From Tomocerus qinae (Eukaryota; Arthropoda; Collembola; Entomobryomorpha; Tomoceridae), in NCBI GenBank assembly GCA_020055645.1, contig CM034546.1, forward strand, positions 88,102,001 through 88,166,000: 64,000 bases of DNA, in the 5' to 3' direction. Both the position numbers and the translations under genes were made by a program. The notes beneath the pieces were generated by a model. That model worked only from the letters and a program-made list of their open reading frames with translations. It ran no database searches and was not told where the DNA came from. This document shows, piece by piece, positions 1 to 12,900 of this stretch. Position 1 is the first letter of the stretch. Each line of letters opens with the position of its first letter.

Positions 1-3000
1 GGTTAATGAGGGGCATATTTTAGTTGGGACAGTAAACTCCCTAGGAGAAGTTCTGATTTACAACGTTGATTTGCAAGGTATGCTCTTTATTTGGTTAAAT
101 TTAATTTAAAGTTTACCTTTTTGACAATTTCATTCCTTTTTAAATTCCAGCCGGCAAAATGGAATTGTTTCAACAAATTGATATCAAAAAGTCTGTCGCT
201 CTTGATTTTGTATTTTACCAATTTGACGAAACTGATAAAAACAGTGTAGTATTCGCTCTAGGAATGGACACTGGTTCAGTGGCTATTTACAGTAGAACCT
301 TAGAAACATCTACTTTGAAACATGAAAACACGTTTTCTGTTGTGTGTACTCTAAACAAGCATGAAGATTGGGTACGGTGCATTACATTTGTCGCCTTAGG
401 TAAGCAAATATGATTTTAAAAAATTCCCTGTTTTGGGAATTTTTTTCATTGTCTTTGTATGTAAAATGTATTTTTTAAAAATAGAAAATGGAGACGTTTT
501 GATGGCATCCGGGGGAGAAGACTCTTTCATTGCTGTCTGGCGGTTTACGAAAAACAAAGCAGAAATTGATGATGAATTTGAATTTCAAATTCACGAATTT
601 CAAGAGTACCGAATTGTGTTTGATTCAATTATCATGGGACATGAAGGATGGATAAATTCGTTGCATTGGAATTCGCAAGGTTAAAATTGACGTATTTAAT
701 GTAATCTATATCCTCTTATCAACCCAGCCACGTTGGCTTGGTGGAGCACTAAGTCGTCTGACTACTCACTGTGTGCTTCCACTGCCAATTCGAGTTTTTG
801 GCGGGGTGAATTGGCCGAGGGCTGTTTTAGGCAAGTATGTGAGTTGGAAATGTGGAATTAAAACAATGATAAAGCACGAAACCCGCAACTGCAAGGGCGA
901 TCATAAGGATACCTCGTATGAATGACTACGAGAGTAGATTGGATCACCTGTCTTTGTTGGCAAGTAGACTTCCGGTAACAGTTCCAGAGTCCCACAACAG
1001 TGACTCGTAAATGACAGCCTTGTATTAGGCTTCTCGGGTATTAATAATAATTAAAAGCAATGCCAGTGTTCTCTATGGAATGTCCTGTATCTAAGCATTA
1101 TTATGTTGTGCTTTGTGATTCTAGTCTCTAAGTCTTTTGACTTTGACTTTTATTGTATAACTAGGCTCCCAGCATTGTGGGACTAAAGTTTTAAAAGTAG
1201 GCATCCATAAAAACTTGGCAGAATTAGAATTATTAGTAATTATTAAATAAAATCATTGTCAACATTTGGTTTATTTTCGAAATATCATAAATTATAATAT
1301 TATCCCAATATTATGTTTTGATGTTATAATTATTTTGAAACGACTCATTTCGGTGGTTTAGAGGAAGTGGGCATGTACGTTTTGCTTTTAAGGAACGTGC
1401 ATATATTATGTGTGCATTTTCTTAGGTTCTCCCTACCATACTAGGTGGGTGATTTTTTAAAGTGTACGATTATATATATGACTAGCCGGTCACAGGACCT
1501 AGGCCCTGTTATAAATAAAGCTAGTGTGTATTTCGGGGGCAATATTGTACGATGAGGAGAAAGTATTTCAGATGCATAGCTTTTTCTAATTGAACTTTTC
1601 ATGGTTTCTCATTTAGTGGGTCGGCATCGGAGGTAGAGATTTTACATTGATAGGTGTAGGAACTTTGTTTTAGAAAACTGTCCGTATCTCCGGACAGGAA
1701 GGAGATACTTGGCAAGAGTATTGTTTTGTATCATAATTTCAACGATGTAAATGGCCAAATTTTAAATTTTCCCGCACATAAAATAATAGGAACCTTAAGT
1801 GAACCTAAAGCTGGAAATATGTGAATACAGAACGCATGAACTGCTTTGTTATGAAATATTGAGTTGGGATTTACCACATTTAGGTAACGTTTAAGATTGA
1901 GGTCTGCTTAGCTGTGTTATCAGAGTGGCAAATTAATACACGATGATATAAACAAACATCCCTACGGAATTTTTCACTGCGCAACTCGAACAAGACGATT
2001 ATACTATAGAATAAGGATACATAGCTTTTTCTAATTGAAGTTTTCATGGTTGTTTATTTGGTGGGTCGGCGTTGGAGTTTACATTGATAGGTATAGGGAT
2101 TTTTGTTTTAGAAAACTGTCCGTATCTCCGGACACGGAGGAGGTACTTGGCAAGTGTATTATCTTGTATCATAATTTTAACAATGTAAATGGCCAAATTT
2201 TAAATTTTCCCGCACATGAAATATTAGGTTTCTTAAGCGACCCGAAGGCAGGAAATTTGCATACAGAACGCATGAACTACTTTGTTATGAAATACAAGAC
2301 ACGGTATAATATTTAATTGAAGGAAAGAGTTTCAACTACCACATAGCACAACAGTGACTTTAATGATTTTATCATCGCGCAAGCGTGTATATGCAAGTTC
2401 AATCTGGATGGAATTTAGCTTCTTTAGCAAATAAACCAAATATATATTTAAACTATATAAATAATCTATATGAAACATTGAGAACACTACAATAAAAATC
2501 ATATCACATGGCTAGCCCTAAACCGCAAAACATTTAAATGCTCCTATGAAGATAGGGTTTTAGTCACTGTATGTAAATATATTGCAGTTCAGTTTAAAAG
2601 ATGGCGGAATAGGACTCCGCTCATGACTCCCTCCAATCACAAGAACGAAAATTTTTAACATTAACGGTATCGGCTTCATATAGATTATTTATAGTATATA
2701 TATTAATAAGTTTTTATATATATAGCGTACATACAAACATCCGTACACACAAACATTCCTATCACGTTAATATTATAGTCATGATAGTACAAGACGGCTA
2801 GTATAAGTAAAATAAGCTTATTTCCTTACATAAATAATATTTCCTTACATAAATAATATTTCCTTACATAAATAATATTTCCTTACATAAATAATATTTC
2901 CTTACATAAATAATCTTTCCTTACATAAATAATATTTCCTTACATAAATAATATTTCCTTACATAAATAATATTTCCTTACATAAATAATATTTCCTTAC

Positions 3001-6000
3001 ATAAATAATATTTCCTTACATAAATAATATTTCCTTACATAAATAATATTTCCTTACATAAATAATATTTCCTTACATAAATAATCTTTCCTTACATAAA
3101 TAATCTTTCCTTACATAAATAATATTTCCTTACATAAATAATCTTTCCTTACATAAATAATCTTTCCTTACATAAATAATATTTCCTTACATAAATAATA
3201 TTTCCTTACATAAATAATATTTCCTTACATAAATAATATTTCCTTACATAAATAATCTTTCCTTACATAAATAATCTTTCCTTACATAAATAATCTTTCC
3301 TTACATAAATAATCTTTCCTTACATAAATAATCTTTCCTTACATAAATAATATTTCCTTACATAAATAATATTTCCTTACATAAATAATCTTTCCTTACA
3401 TAAATAATATTTCCTTACATAAATAATATTTCCTTACATAAATAATATTTCCTTACATAAATAATATTTCCTTACATAAATAATCTTTCCTTACATAAAT
3501 AATCTTTCCTTACATAAATAATCTTTCCTTACATAAATAATCTTTCCTTACATAAATAATCTTTCCTTACATAAATAATATTTCCTTACATAAATAATAT
3601 TTCCTTACATAAATAATATTTCCTTACATAAATAATATTTCCTTACATAAATAATCTTTCCTTACATAAATAATCTTTCCTTACATAAATAATCTTTCCT
3701 TACATAAATAATCTTTCCTTACATAAATAATCTTTCCTTACATAAATAATATTTCCTTACATAAATAATATTTCCTTACATAAATAATCTTTCCTTACAT
3801 AAATAATATTTCCTTACATAAATAATATTTCCTTACATAAATAATATTTCCTTACATAAATAATATTTCCTTACATAAATAATCTTTCCTTACATAAATA
3901 ATCTTTCCTTACATAAATAATATTTCCTTACATAAATAATATTTCCTTACATAAATAATATTTCCTTACATAAGTAATATTTCCTTACATAAATAATCTT
4001 TTCAACATAAATAATATTTCCTTACATAAATAATCTTTTCAACATAAATAATATTTCCTTACATAAATAATCTTTTCAACATAAATAATATTTCCTTACA
4101 TAAATAATATTTCCTTACATAAATAATATTTCCTTACATAAATAATATTTCCTTACATAAATAATATTTCCTTACATAAATAATATTTCCTTACATAAAT
4201 AATATTTCCTTACATAAATAATATTTGCTTGAGGTTGAGTGATATAGATACATTCTGTCAACCGATATAATTTCTATTATAGGGGAATTGCTTTCTTGTT
4301 CCAGCGATCAATCAACCGTTATTTGGCAAAACCTAGGAGATGTTTGGATGGAAAAGTCCCGGTTTGGTGTCATGGGAGGTCAACTTCCTGGAGGGTTTGG
4401 GGCCAAATTTATTAATAATATAACTGTTTCTTGGGGATTTCAAGGAGCTATCCAAATCTGGACTAAGTCGGATGTATCTACTGTTCTGTTCTATTAAAAT
4501 TTATTTCCGATTTACTCTATAATGCGAACCTTGTAAATTGATTTTAATTTTACCATTGAAGGATGACGAGTGGAATGTCCAACCAAGTGTGACTGGACAT
4601 TTTGATGCAATCGCCGATTTGGATTATCATCCGAAAGGCTACTACGTAATATCCACAAGTGATGATCAAACAACTCGAATTCACGCCCCATGGGGTCCTA
4701 GTCGCTGGCATGAAATCGCCCGACCCCAAATTCATGGTCATGATTTGTATGCGGTGAAGAGCATCGGTAATTTGATAGTTTCTGGAGCCGAAGAAAAAAT
4801 ATTGCGAGCTTTTCAACCCACAGAAATTTTCATTCGTAACTTGGAAGTTATTAGTGAAATCTCTGTTGATTTCAAAGAAAGTATGTAAAAATTTTTAATA
4901 ACAGTTGTGAATTTGTCATACTTCCAGAATTTTAATTTTTCAATTATTTCATTTAGTTGCACCTTCAGCATTTTTACCTGTGTTGGGTCTATCTAATCAG
5001 ACGGAGGCTGCTCCAGACTCTTCCGTTTTAGGTGACACTTCCATTGAAGTTAGATTAGATGAAGACTTTATTCGAGCACAGACATTGTGGGCAGAAGTGT
5101 CAAAATTGTATGGCCACGTGTATGAAATTTCATGCATTGCTACATCCCCCGTAGACAAATTAATTGCTAGTGGATCACAGGCCAGCAAACCCCAGTTCGC
5201 AGCAATAATTTTATGGTAAAGTTCCGCTAAAAATTACTGTAAAATAAGAATACGTCCTAATACCCCCCGAGTTCGAATACCCCCCTATTCGAATTGTTGA
5301 TCAATGTGAACATTACTAATAACTACAGATACATAATAATTATTATAAGAATACGGGCTAAGATTCTTCCTGAAGTATCTGGCCTATAGATAGATTGGAT
5401 ACAGTAATTCTGCTGAAGGAGAGTTCGCAATTCAGTGTCACTTTCTCTCAATTTCACATTAAGCATCCCCAGCTATCATTCCACGAACATCATGTGCTTG
5501 TTGTACATACCCTGGTTAAAGTTCGGTAAAAGTTAATAAACCATGTCCAATGGATGTATAAAGTAGCAGAGAGGGTTTGCCACGTTAATTGACATTTTTC
5601 CAATGACCTTTTGACCCAGATGACTTGATATTGATCTGACCTAACGAATGACCTTTCAAACGAGCTATTTCATGACGTTTTACAATGTCGACAGCAAAAG
5701 TTACACCAATTTTTAGTTTTTGAACCACGCCCACAGGCAGGGGTGTGTCCGATGTTAACCATGTTCAAACTTAACATATTGCCTTTCGAACGAGCTATTT
5801 CATGACGTTTTACAATGTCGACAGCAAAAGTTACACCAATTTTTAGTTTTTGAACTACGCCCACAGGCAGGGGGTGTGTCTGATGTTAACCATGTTCAAA
5901 CTTAACATATTACCTTTCGAACGAGCTATTTCATGACGTTCTACAATGTCGATAGCAAAAGTTACACCAATTTTTAGTTTTGAACCACGCCCACAGGCAG

Positions 6001-9000
6001 GGGGTGTGTCCGATGTTAGCCATGTTCAAACGTAACGAATAACCTTTCGCACGAGTTATTTCATGACGTTCTACAATGTCGACAGAGAAAGTTACACCAA
6101 TTTTTAGTTTTTGAACCACGCCCACAGGCAGGGGGTGTGTCCGATACTCACCATATTTAAACTCGACCTCAGTTTTATCCCTAGATTATGTTCAGAAAGT
6201 TTGAACTGGTTATCTCAAACCGTTCTTGAGTTATCATGCTAACAGACAGACAGACGGACAGACAGATCAGGCATTCCTATAAAGCAGCTCCGATACTTAA
6301 TAAGTGAGAGTAGGGAATTAACAATTTGAAAGTATTGAATTGGAACTAGTGGTGCGGCGAATAGTGGTTTTGCCGAATAGCACAATAACGAATAGTTGCC
6401 GAATAATGGGTGCCGAATACCAAATAATGAGTTTCAAAAAAATTTTGAACCAAATGGCAGGAAATTAAAAAAATTCCACCTAAAATAGTTTTGGAAAATT
6501 TTTATATTCTCTAACCTCCAATCCAACCGGTGTACAAAATTTACCACTTTTATAGTCAGGAGACTGACCTAGCGATATTTAAAATCCCGCTAAACAAGGT
6601 GACTTTTTTTTCGAAAATAAACGCTAGATCTAGTTAGCGATAAGGGGGTTTCTTAACTATTTTCTTCGCAACGCTACTATAACGGGAAAGTCGAGAACAA
6701 GTTGGAGGCAGATTTTGTCTCCCGGAGCCAAAATTTTGGGCCACAGTCCTTTAACTCTTACCAACGGCTCACAACGTGAAGCGAAAAGTTGGTAAGAGTA
6801 TAAAAACTTTAACTACCACTTTTAGGCTTTTTTACCAACACAATGGTGTATTCAAATTTAAAGAAAAAACTGCATTGTATGGTGTTATTAAATGAGCACA
6901 TACTGCCACATACCAATTTCTGAACAGTCAATTTCTAAAACAATGCTGTCAGGTACTTCTTCCTCCAATGCAATATATTAACTGATTGTTTTTAATTGTT
7001 TTAGAGTTGCCCTCTCAGTTTAATTGTTAAGACAATCTTAAGTTGTTATTGCATGATGAAGCTGCACTGGACATAGTATTAGCTGGCTTTAGGAGTCCTT
7101 TAGGAAAAGTCTTTTAGGAGTGATTCCCTCGTAGGAGTCGTTCCATGTAATCAAAACAATCACTAGTTTCTAAGCTATTTTATATTTCAGCGGTGAATCA
7201 AAATTCTGTACGTTTAAATAAATCTATTTTACTATCCTTTACCAATTATACCATTTACCACTGATTTTAGGTGGTAGCATTTAACATTTAATAAATACCA
7301 TTAAAATCCACTTAACTTAACACTACTGGTAAGTGGTATGGTATTTTGAATTTTGTACACTGTATCCAACATAACACTTCTCCAAGGTGCCAATAGAGTT
7401 CCTATCATGTGGATCGATACGTCAACAAATACCTATCGGAGTTGAGTATTGCAACTTTGGGAATGGAAACTGCCCTCATTGCATCGTCACATTGGTATAT
7501 AAAACCGTATTTGTTAAATGTACAGCCATTTTACGAAAATGTCGATTGTTTTTTCTGGATTCAAATTTTCCCAGTAATTACCTGATGGGATTAAAATGAA
7601 AATTGGTGGAGGGCTTCATTGATAGTTAAACCCCTTGGCAAGTTTAAATTTCCCAAATCGAACTTCAAAATTTTGAAAAATTCCCGTATTTGTAATAAAG
7701 GTGCCTAACCTAACCTATCTTAACATAACCGAGCGCAAAATTTTGACGTGTCGATCTATATGATAGGAACTTATAACGAATAATTGCCGAATATCATCAC
7801 TAATTGGAACACTGTTTCTTGAAATTAGAGTATCATCCAATCCTAGTGATGCGGCGAATATTCGGCAACTATTCGTTATTCGGCTATTCGGCACCTTTTT
7901 TTACTATTCGGCAGGTGCCGAATATTCGGCGTCTTCAGCCGAATATTAAACCGAATAGTATAATATGGTTTTTGCATCCCAAAAACAATGTGTGAGTCAA
8001 AATAAACTAAAATTCTATCAAAAGAGAAAAAAATATTTAAAATGTTTTGTTGGAGACTGTGTACAGAATTCAAAATACCACTTACCAGTGTAAGTGGTTT
8101 TTAAAGGTATTTATTTATATGTACCATACCACCACCTAAAATTGGTGGTAAATCGTATAATTGGTAAAAAAATAGTAAAATACATTTATTTTCTTACGAA
8201 ATTGTGCATAAAATTCACCGCTAAAATATTAAATAGCTTAGAAACGAGTGATTGTTTTACCAATTGACTTGGTATGCTCATTAATTGGTATACTCATTAA
8301 TAACATGATAAGTACAGTTCCTCCATTACTTACTACATCACTGTGTTGGTAAAAAAGCCTAAAAATGGTAAATTCCGGTTGGAGAGAGAATATAAAAATT
8401 TTCCAAAAATATTTTAATGAAATTTTTAAAAAATTCTTGCCATTTAGTTGAAAATTTTGTTAAATATTTTTTCGAAACGGATTATTCGGCAGCCGAATAC
8501 CGAATATTCGGCGCCGAATATTCGGTATTCGGCGCCCACTATTCGGCAACTATTCGTTATTACGCTATTCGGCAAAACCACTATTCGCCGCACCACTATC
8601 CAATCCAATTCTAATATCTGACATTCACTGTATTAGTCAGACATATATAAATATAGTATGTATCTATCAAAATTGTAATATCCAAAGAGGTTCTAATAAT
8701 ATAATATACACCTCTTTGGTAATATCATCATTAATTACTATTCATTGTAGCCTATTCACTTTGTACATTACTTAGGTGTGGTGAAAAATGGAAAAATTTG
8801 GGCGAATTCCCTTTCCATAAACTAAACGTGACAGACATGGAATTCAGTCCGGATGGGCGTAAACTTCTTTCTGTGTCCAGAGATAGAGTGTGGGCGGTTT
8901 GGAATGTAATTCGTTCTGTTGATGATTCATCACAAAAATTTTCAATGCAAGTTTTGGATTCAGGGAATTTTCACACAAGAGCCTTGTGGGTTGGAACATG

Positions 9001-9573
9001 GGCTCCAAGTGGGAATTATTTTGTTACTGGAGCTCGAGACAAAAAACTAGCCTTTTGGAAACCTACTAAAGAAAATGAGTAAGTTTGATGAAGAAACATT
9101 TTTAATGAAAATAAACCCTTTCTCTGACAGTTTGACTTAATGTTCCAAATGTAAGATGCAATTTATGTTCCAGAAAATATGAAATGGACATTGTAGAAAG
9201 TTTTGAAACATCGGTGACTGCAATAACCGTTAATCAAGATGGAATCGTAGCATTAGGCTTAGAATCTGGGCAAATATTTTTGTATCAATACAATTTAGAA
9301 TTGACAGGAAATGATGGGAAACTTAAACTATTACAAAAATTAGATAACAGGTTAGTATACATAGTATACATTTATAAATATACCTGGCTTCGCCAATAAA
9401 ATTATTTTTATGCAAGCTAGTTTGTTTAATCAACCGGTTACTATTTCTTTTATAGTGTTGCTCACCATGATGCTGTGAAACGTTTGAAATTTAACCCAGC
9501 TGAAAAATACCAATTTGCATCTGGTGGAGCGGATCATATTCTCAAGATTTTCAACATAACACCTCCACCTTAG
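1..9573 (+). CDS. ELP2: Elongator complex subunit ELP2, 3' part (5' end outside the window)
   Basis: WD40-repeat scaffold of Elongator, which modifies wobble uridines of tRNAs. The exon chain that stays in frame with GT/AG borders is 1-77, 151-399, 485-679, 4283-4473, 4562-4880, 4957-5215, 8776-9078, 9174-9350 and 9456-9573, giving about 628 residues here; vertebrate ELP2 is a little over 800, so roughly 200 N-terminal residues are missing. Diagnostic segments are LNKHEDWVRCITF, MGHEGWINSLHW, SGHFD-like VTGHFDAIADL, SDDQTTRIHAPWGPSRWHEI followed by ARPQIHGHDL, LWAEVSKLYGHVYEI, and VSRDRVWAVW, all in the family's order. The end is SGGADHILKIFNITPPP-stop. Splice phases agree at every junction. 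Introns 3 (3.6 kb) and 6 (3.6 kb) are inflated by satellites and hAT elements; the rest are short. Identification is very secure; the upstream start cannot be seen. Confidence 0.96.
680..2820. repeat. ELP2 intron 3, first part: decayed dispersed repeats
   Basis: No coding exon is visible. Positions about 1575-1860 and 2018-2300 are direct copies of one another (both run from CATAGCTTTTTCTAATTGAA through 'AAATGGCCAAATTTTAAATT' to ACGCATGAACT). Relatives occur at about 36043-36220 (GGTCACAGGACC... start), 24795-24850 and 39685-39785, so this is a dispersed family. The part 700-1250 has no recognisable coding potential and could be a retroelement UTR remnant; I cannot classify it. Confidence 0.6.
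2821..4232. repeat. 19-bp minisatellite, about 74 copies, two-state variant
   Basis: Tandem array of unit TTTCCTTACATAAATAATA in ELP2 intron 3. Almost all variation is at one base: the unit ends in AATA or AATC. Three 18-bp variants (CTTTTCAACATAAATAAT) alternate with normal units around 4005-4090. The exon 4 acceptor lies about 50 bp beyond the array end. Confidence 0.95.
5216..5640. other. ELP2 intron 6, opening segment with no recognised content
   Basis: About 420 bp of intron after exon 6 with no repeat or exon I can recognise. The donor at 5216 opens a 3560-bp intron that otherwise consists of a 130-bp tandem repeat and two hAT elements. Confidence 0.5.
5645..6165. repeat. 130-bp tandem repeat, four copies
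   Basis: Copies begin at about 5661, 5791, 5922 and 6052 (spacing 130-131 bp), each containing CGAGCTATTTCATGACG, ACACCAATTTTTAGTTTT and CCACGCCCACAGGCAGG. A diverged relative of the unit seems to occur near 21400-21510 and 34650-34750. A run of CAGACAGACGGACAGACAG follows at 6243. Short open frames here are antisense artefacts of the repeat. Confidence 0.9.
6347..7802. mobile_element. Non-autonomous hAT-type element with 8-bp target duplication
   Basis: The element starts TAGTGGTGCGGCGAATAG and ends with ...CATCACTA, so its termini are imperfect inverted repeats fitting the hAT end consensus YARNG (TAGTG). It is bounded by ATTGGAAC at 6339-6346 and again at 7803-7810, an exact 8-bp duplication. 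No transposase frame is present in the 1456 bp. The inside carries scattered copies of GTAAGTGGT-like and ATTCGGC motifs. It sits in ELP2 intron 6. Confidence 0.88.
7844..8598. mobile_element. Second non-autonomous hAT-type element, ATTCGGC-rich
   Basis: 755 bp, starting TAGTGATGCGGCGAATATT and ending ...TATTCGCCGCACCACTA, flanked by TCCAATCC at 7836-7843 and 8599-8606 (exact 8-bp duplication). The subterminal 100 bp at each side are dense in GCCGAATA/TATTCGGC in both orientations. Same family as the element 41 bp upstream, but with its own target duplication, so it is an independent insertion. Confidence 0.9.
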
Positions 9574-9764
9574 ACATAGTCATAGCTTACTCAAAAAGAT
9601 TAATGGTGCTGTGCTAACTGCTGATAATATTTATAAATAACTACCACCTATCACATATGTTTGTAAAAGATATATCTAAGCCAATGTGGTAATGTTAATT
9701 ATTTTAAATCAAAGTCTGGTTTTTGAAACGAAATACTTTTTAAGGTGAGTTTGCTATTTCAGCG

Positions 9765-9770
9765 AATAAA
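9765..9770 (+). terminator. ELP2 poly(A) signal
   Basis: AATAAA 192 bp after the ELP2 stop. The opposite-strand signal of the neighbouring bZIP gene is only about 60 bp away, so the two 3' UTRs are nearly abutting or overlap. Confidence 0.7.
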
Positions 9771-9830
9771 AACAGTTTGTACTCATTTTTATTCAAACTG
9801 CCTTATAGGTACATATTCTTTCAAAAATAA

Positions 9831-9836
9831 TTTATT
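9831..9836 (-). terminator. Poly(A) signal of the ATF2-like gene
   Basis: TTTATT on the + strand reads AATAAA on the minus strand, 70 bp downstream of the bZIP gene's stop codon. Cleavage would be expected a little below 9831, that is, in or near the ELP2 3' UTR. Confidence 0.65.
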
Positions 9837-9905
9837 AATGTAAAATGTAGCTTTAAAGCTTCCTCTCGTGTCGTTAATTAATGATACTAACAATTATAAA
9901 TAAGG

Positions 9906-12900
9906 CTAGTTGCGATTGCGAATATCTGCGGATGGAACTATAACAATCTGACTAGCCGCAGGGTGGGCTGCTGGCAAGATTTGCACCTTTACGGGAATTT
10001 CACAATTAGAGCTGGCTGATGACGGCACACAAACAATTTCTGTCCGCCTTTCTTGACCTTTTCTCGGTCGACCTCTTTTAGGCTTAGAATTGACTGAACG
10101 CTCCGCAATGACAGGTGCAGTGGCTACAAATGGTGTAGCGATGGTGGAATGAGTCGATAATGATGTTGAAATCGCTGAGGGGTTCATGATAATATTAGTA
10201 TTTTGTTTCAAGATATGAGGTTGCTGCGACTTCGTCTCGGCTTTTGTGACATCACAGTTCGCATGACGAGCTAAATGTTCCCGTAGAATTTGATTTTCAG
10301 TAAGAAGTTTTTGAATCTCTACACGAGATCTTGTCAAAGCTAATGAAAGAATTTCATTTTTGGATTCCAAATCTGATAACCATTGCTTTCTTCGTTCTCT
10401 CGATCGCGACGCAGACGCGCGATTTCTTTCTAATAATTCTGCTTTTCGTTCATTCTGTTCCACATCACATTGAATTTTATCTGTATCGTCTTGATTAGGA
10501 GGTGCTTTCACATTGTGTGCTAAAGAAGTATCCACTTGAACGGTCGACGATTTTACAGATATATTTGAAATTGAGGAACCTGTACTTACGCCGGCGGAAG
10601 GTTCTGCATCGGAAATATCGCATTGTGGGGTCAACGTTAAGCGAAGTTTTGATTTACTTATGGATTTTCCCGATGCAAATCGAGAATTGCTAATGTTCTT
10701 CGCTTTTAAATCGCAAGAGGTAGTAAAACTTATTTCTGGGTTGGTTAGACACGATTCACCTTGGAATTCTACATCACCAATAAAAACAGGAAGTGCTTGA
10801 TGTGATTGTATGGGAGTAGTAGTGGAGATACCAGGATTTTGTATTTGTGGGCCAGAAGATTGACTAATACTGTTAATGGTTTCGTTGTTGGATATGACAT
10901 TTTCTTCGCAGCCAGAATCGTTGGACACTTTGGTTGAGCTAATAACCAGTGGTGTAGAAAGTGACAAAGAAGTAGAGTTTGAAATGGAAGTTATGATGCT
11001 AGTGGAGCTTGTTGTCGATGAAATGGTAGGATAGCCAATGACCTGAGGCGTATTCAAAGTTTCCTGGTCAGCCGACCGTTTCATTGATAAAACAGGAATC
11101 GTTGTTGCTGGAGTAGACGTCGCGGTGGTGACAGAAAAATGAAATTCAAAATTCTCAGTCGATGGGGTAGCACTGGTAGCCTTAGAAAACTGCTCATCAA
11201 ACGGGTTAACATTTTGAAGATCTTGGAAAAGTCCTACTTCTTCACAATTACGGAAAAATCTGGTTGGTGATGGTGTTTCTTCCACGTAACTTTCCAGAGC
11301 TTGTGCAGTTAAGCTTCCCCCAGATTTATTCAAGTTTAACGACATTTCATGTCTGCGTTTGTGAACTTGAAGGTGATCTTCGTTAGTAAAACGCTGTTCA
11401 AATAACAAATGCTGCAATTAATACTTCCATTATATTACATGACTATGCCACGGTTCGCGGATCTTACGTTTATAGTCTAAAGCTCCTTACTCCTTTCCTT
11501 ATGTTATGGGGCTCACTATAACTAAGCTACTAAAAACTATATGTTACCTATACGTCTATATATTATGTGGTTTCACGATGCTAGAGATGCTTCAAACTAC
11601 CAATTTATGCAGAAAAATAGAAACACTAGTTTTAACACCTAAAACTAGTTTATTTAACATCAATTTTCATACAATATCACTTCTTCAACTACTTTTTCTC
11701 TGCTTTCCGAGAAAGAGAGAAAAGTTGCGTGCCGATCCGATCGGTGGAAGATGACAACTGACCATTTTAGAGATTTTGACTAGACTACTACTGTCCGAAT
11801 TATCCCAGGGAGATATTGACCAATCAGAGCACAGCATTTCATTTCAAAATTTTAAATGATTTTTATAAAGCAATCCCAGGGGAAATATTTATTGAAATAC
11901 TGAACTTTGCATTACCGATTTTTTTAAAAATAATAGAAATAAATCAAACAACAATTTAAAGATATTAACAATTATGGTGGCGTAATATTATGCATGGTTT
12001 TGCATGTCGTCTATATGATATGACTAATGTCTTTGTCTATGGGTTAACTAAGCTACTAAAAACTATGTTGTCTATAATGTCTTTGTCTATGGGTTAACTA
12101 AGCTACTAAAAACTATGTTGTCTATAATGTCTTTGTCTATGGGTTAACTAAGCTACTAAAAACTATGTTGTCTATATTATGTCTTTGTCTATGGGTTAAC
12201 TATATAAGCCACTAAAAACTATGTTGTCTATACGTCTATGGGTTATTAGAGTATTCATATAAGTTTGGACAATAAGATTGAAAAACAATAAAACTGATAA
12301 GAAAATATAATAGACGAGTTCGCGCTTCAGTGCGCACGAACAAAGGTGCTCACTGATGCGCGAACTCGTCTATTATATTTTCTTATCGGTTTTATTGTTT
12401 TTCAGGTGGTAGGTCAGTTTGGCAAAAGCCATTTTGGCAAAAAAATATTTTTTTTCAAATTGACCACTGTGGATAATTTGGCAAAACGAGTCGGATAATT
12501 TGGCAAAAGTCGGTTTAAGTAATGTTTAAGACGCTGCAGGACATATAAGATATGTTTTATGCTGGGTTCAGTACTTATTGATCCCGTCATCCCATGGGGA
12601 CTATTTTCAAATCCAGGGGGACAAGAAAATCGCTTCTCATTGGTGGATGAAATTTTTGTCCACGTTAGCCATGACCCTTACAGTGATACATTTTCTGTGG
12701 ATTTGATTAAAGGAAGAGCAAAGCAGATGGCAATTAATAGCCCATTAAAGTGCACAGGAGACATATACAATGAGGTAACACAAAAAGAAGATGAATTTTA
12801 TCAGCCATAGATTACTAGTAAAGATGCCATGAAACGACTATTAAGACGTCACAAGAGACATTCATACTGTTTTCAAGATCCAAAAAGAAAATTAGACCTG

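Noticed and set aside
2821-4232. CRISPR-like regular repeats
   Set aside because: Units are contiguous with no spacers, in an intron of a eukaryotic gene; it is a minisatellite.
5261-5290. tRNA gene (GTTCGAAT motif)
   Set aside because: No A box, no acceptor-stem pairing; none of the GTTCGAA occurrences in the window fits a tRNA.
12559-12810. 83-codon open frame inside an inverted-repeat element as a transposase
   Set aside because: No catalytic motif or recognisable domain; length is within chance for the region.
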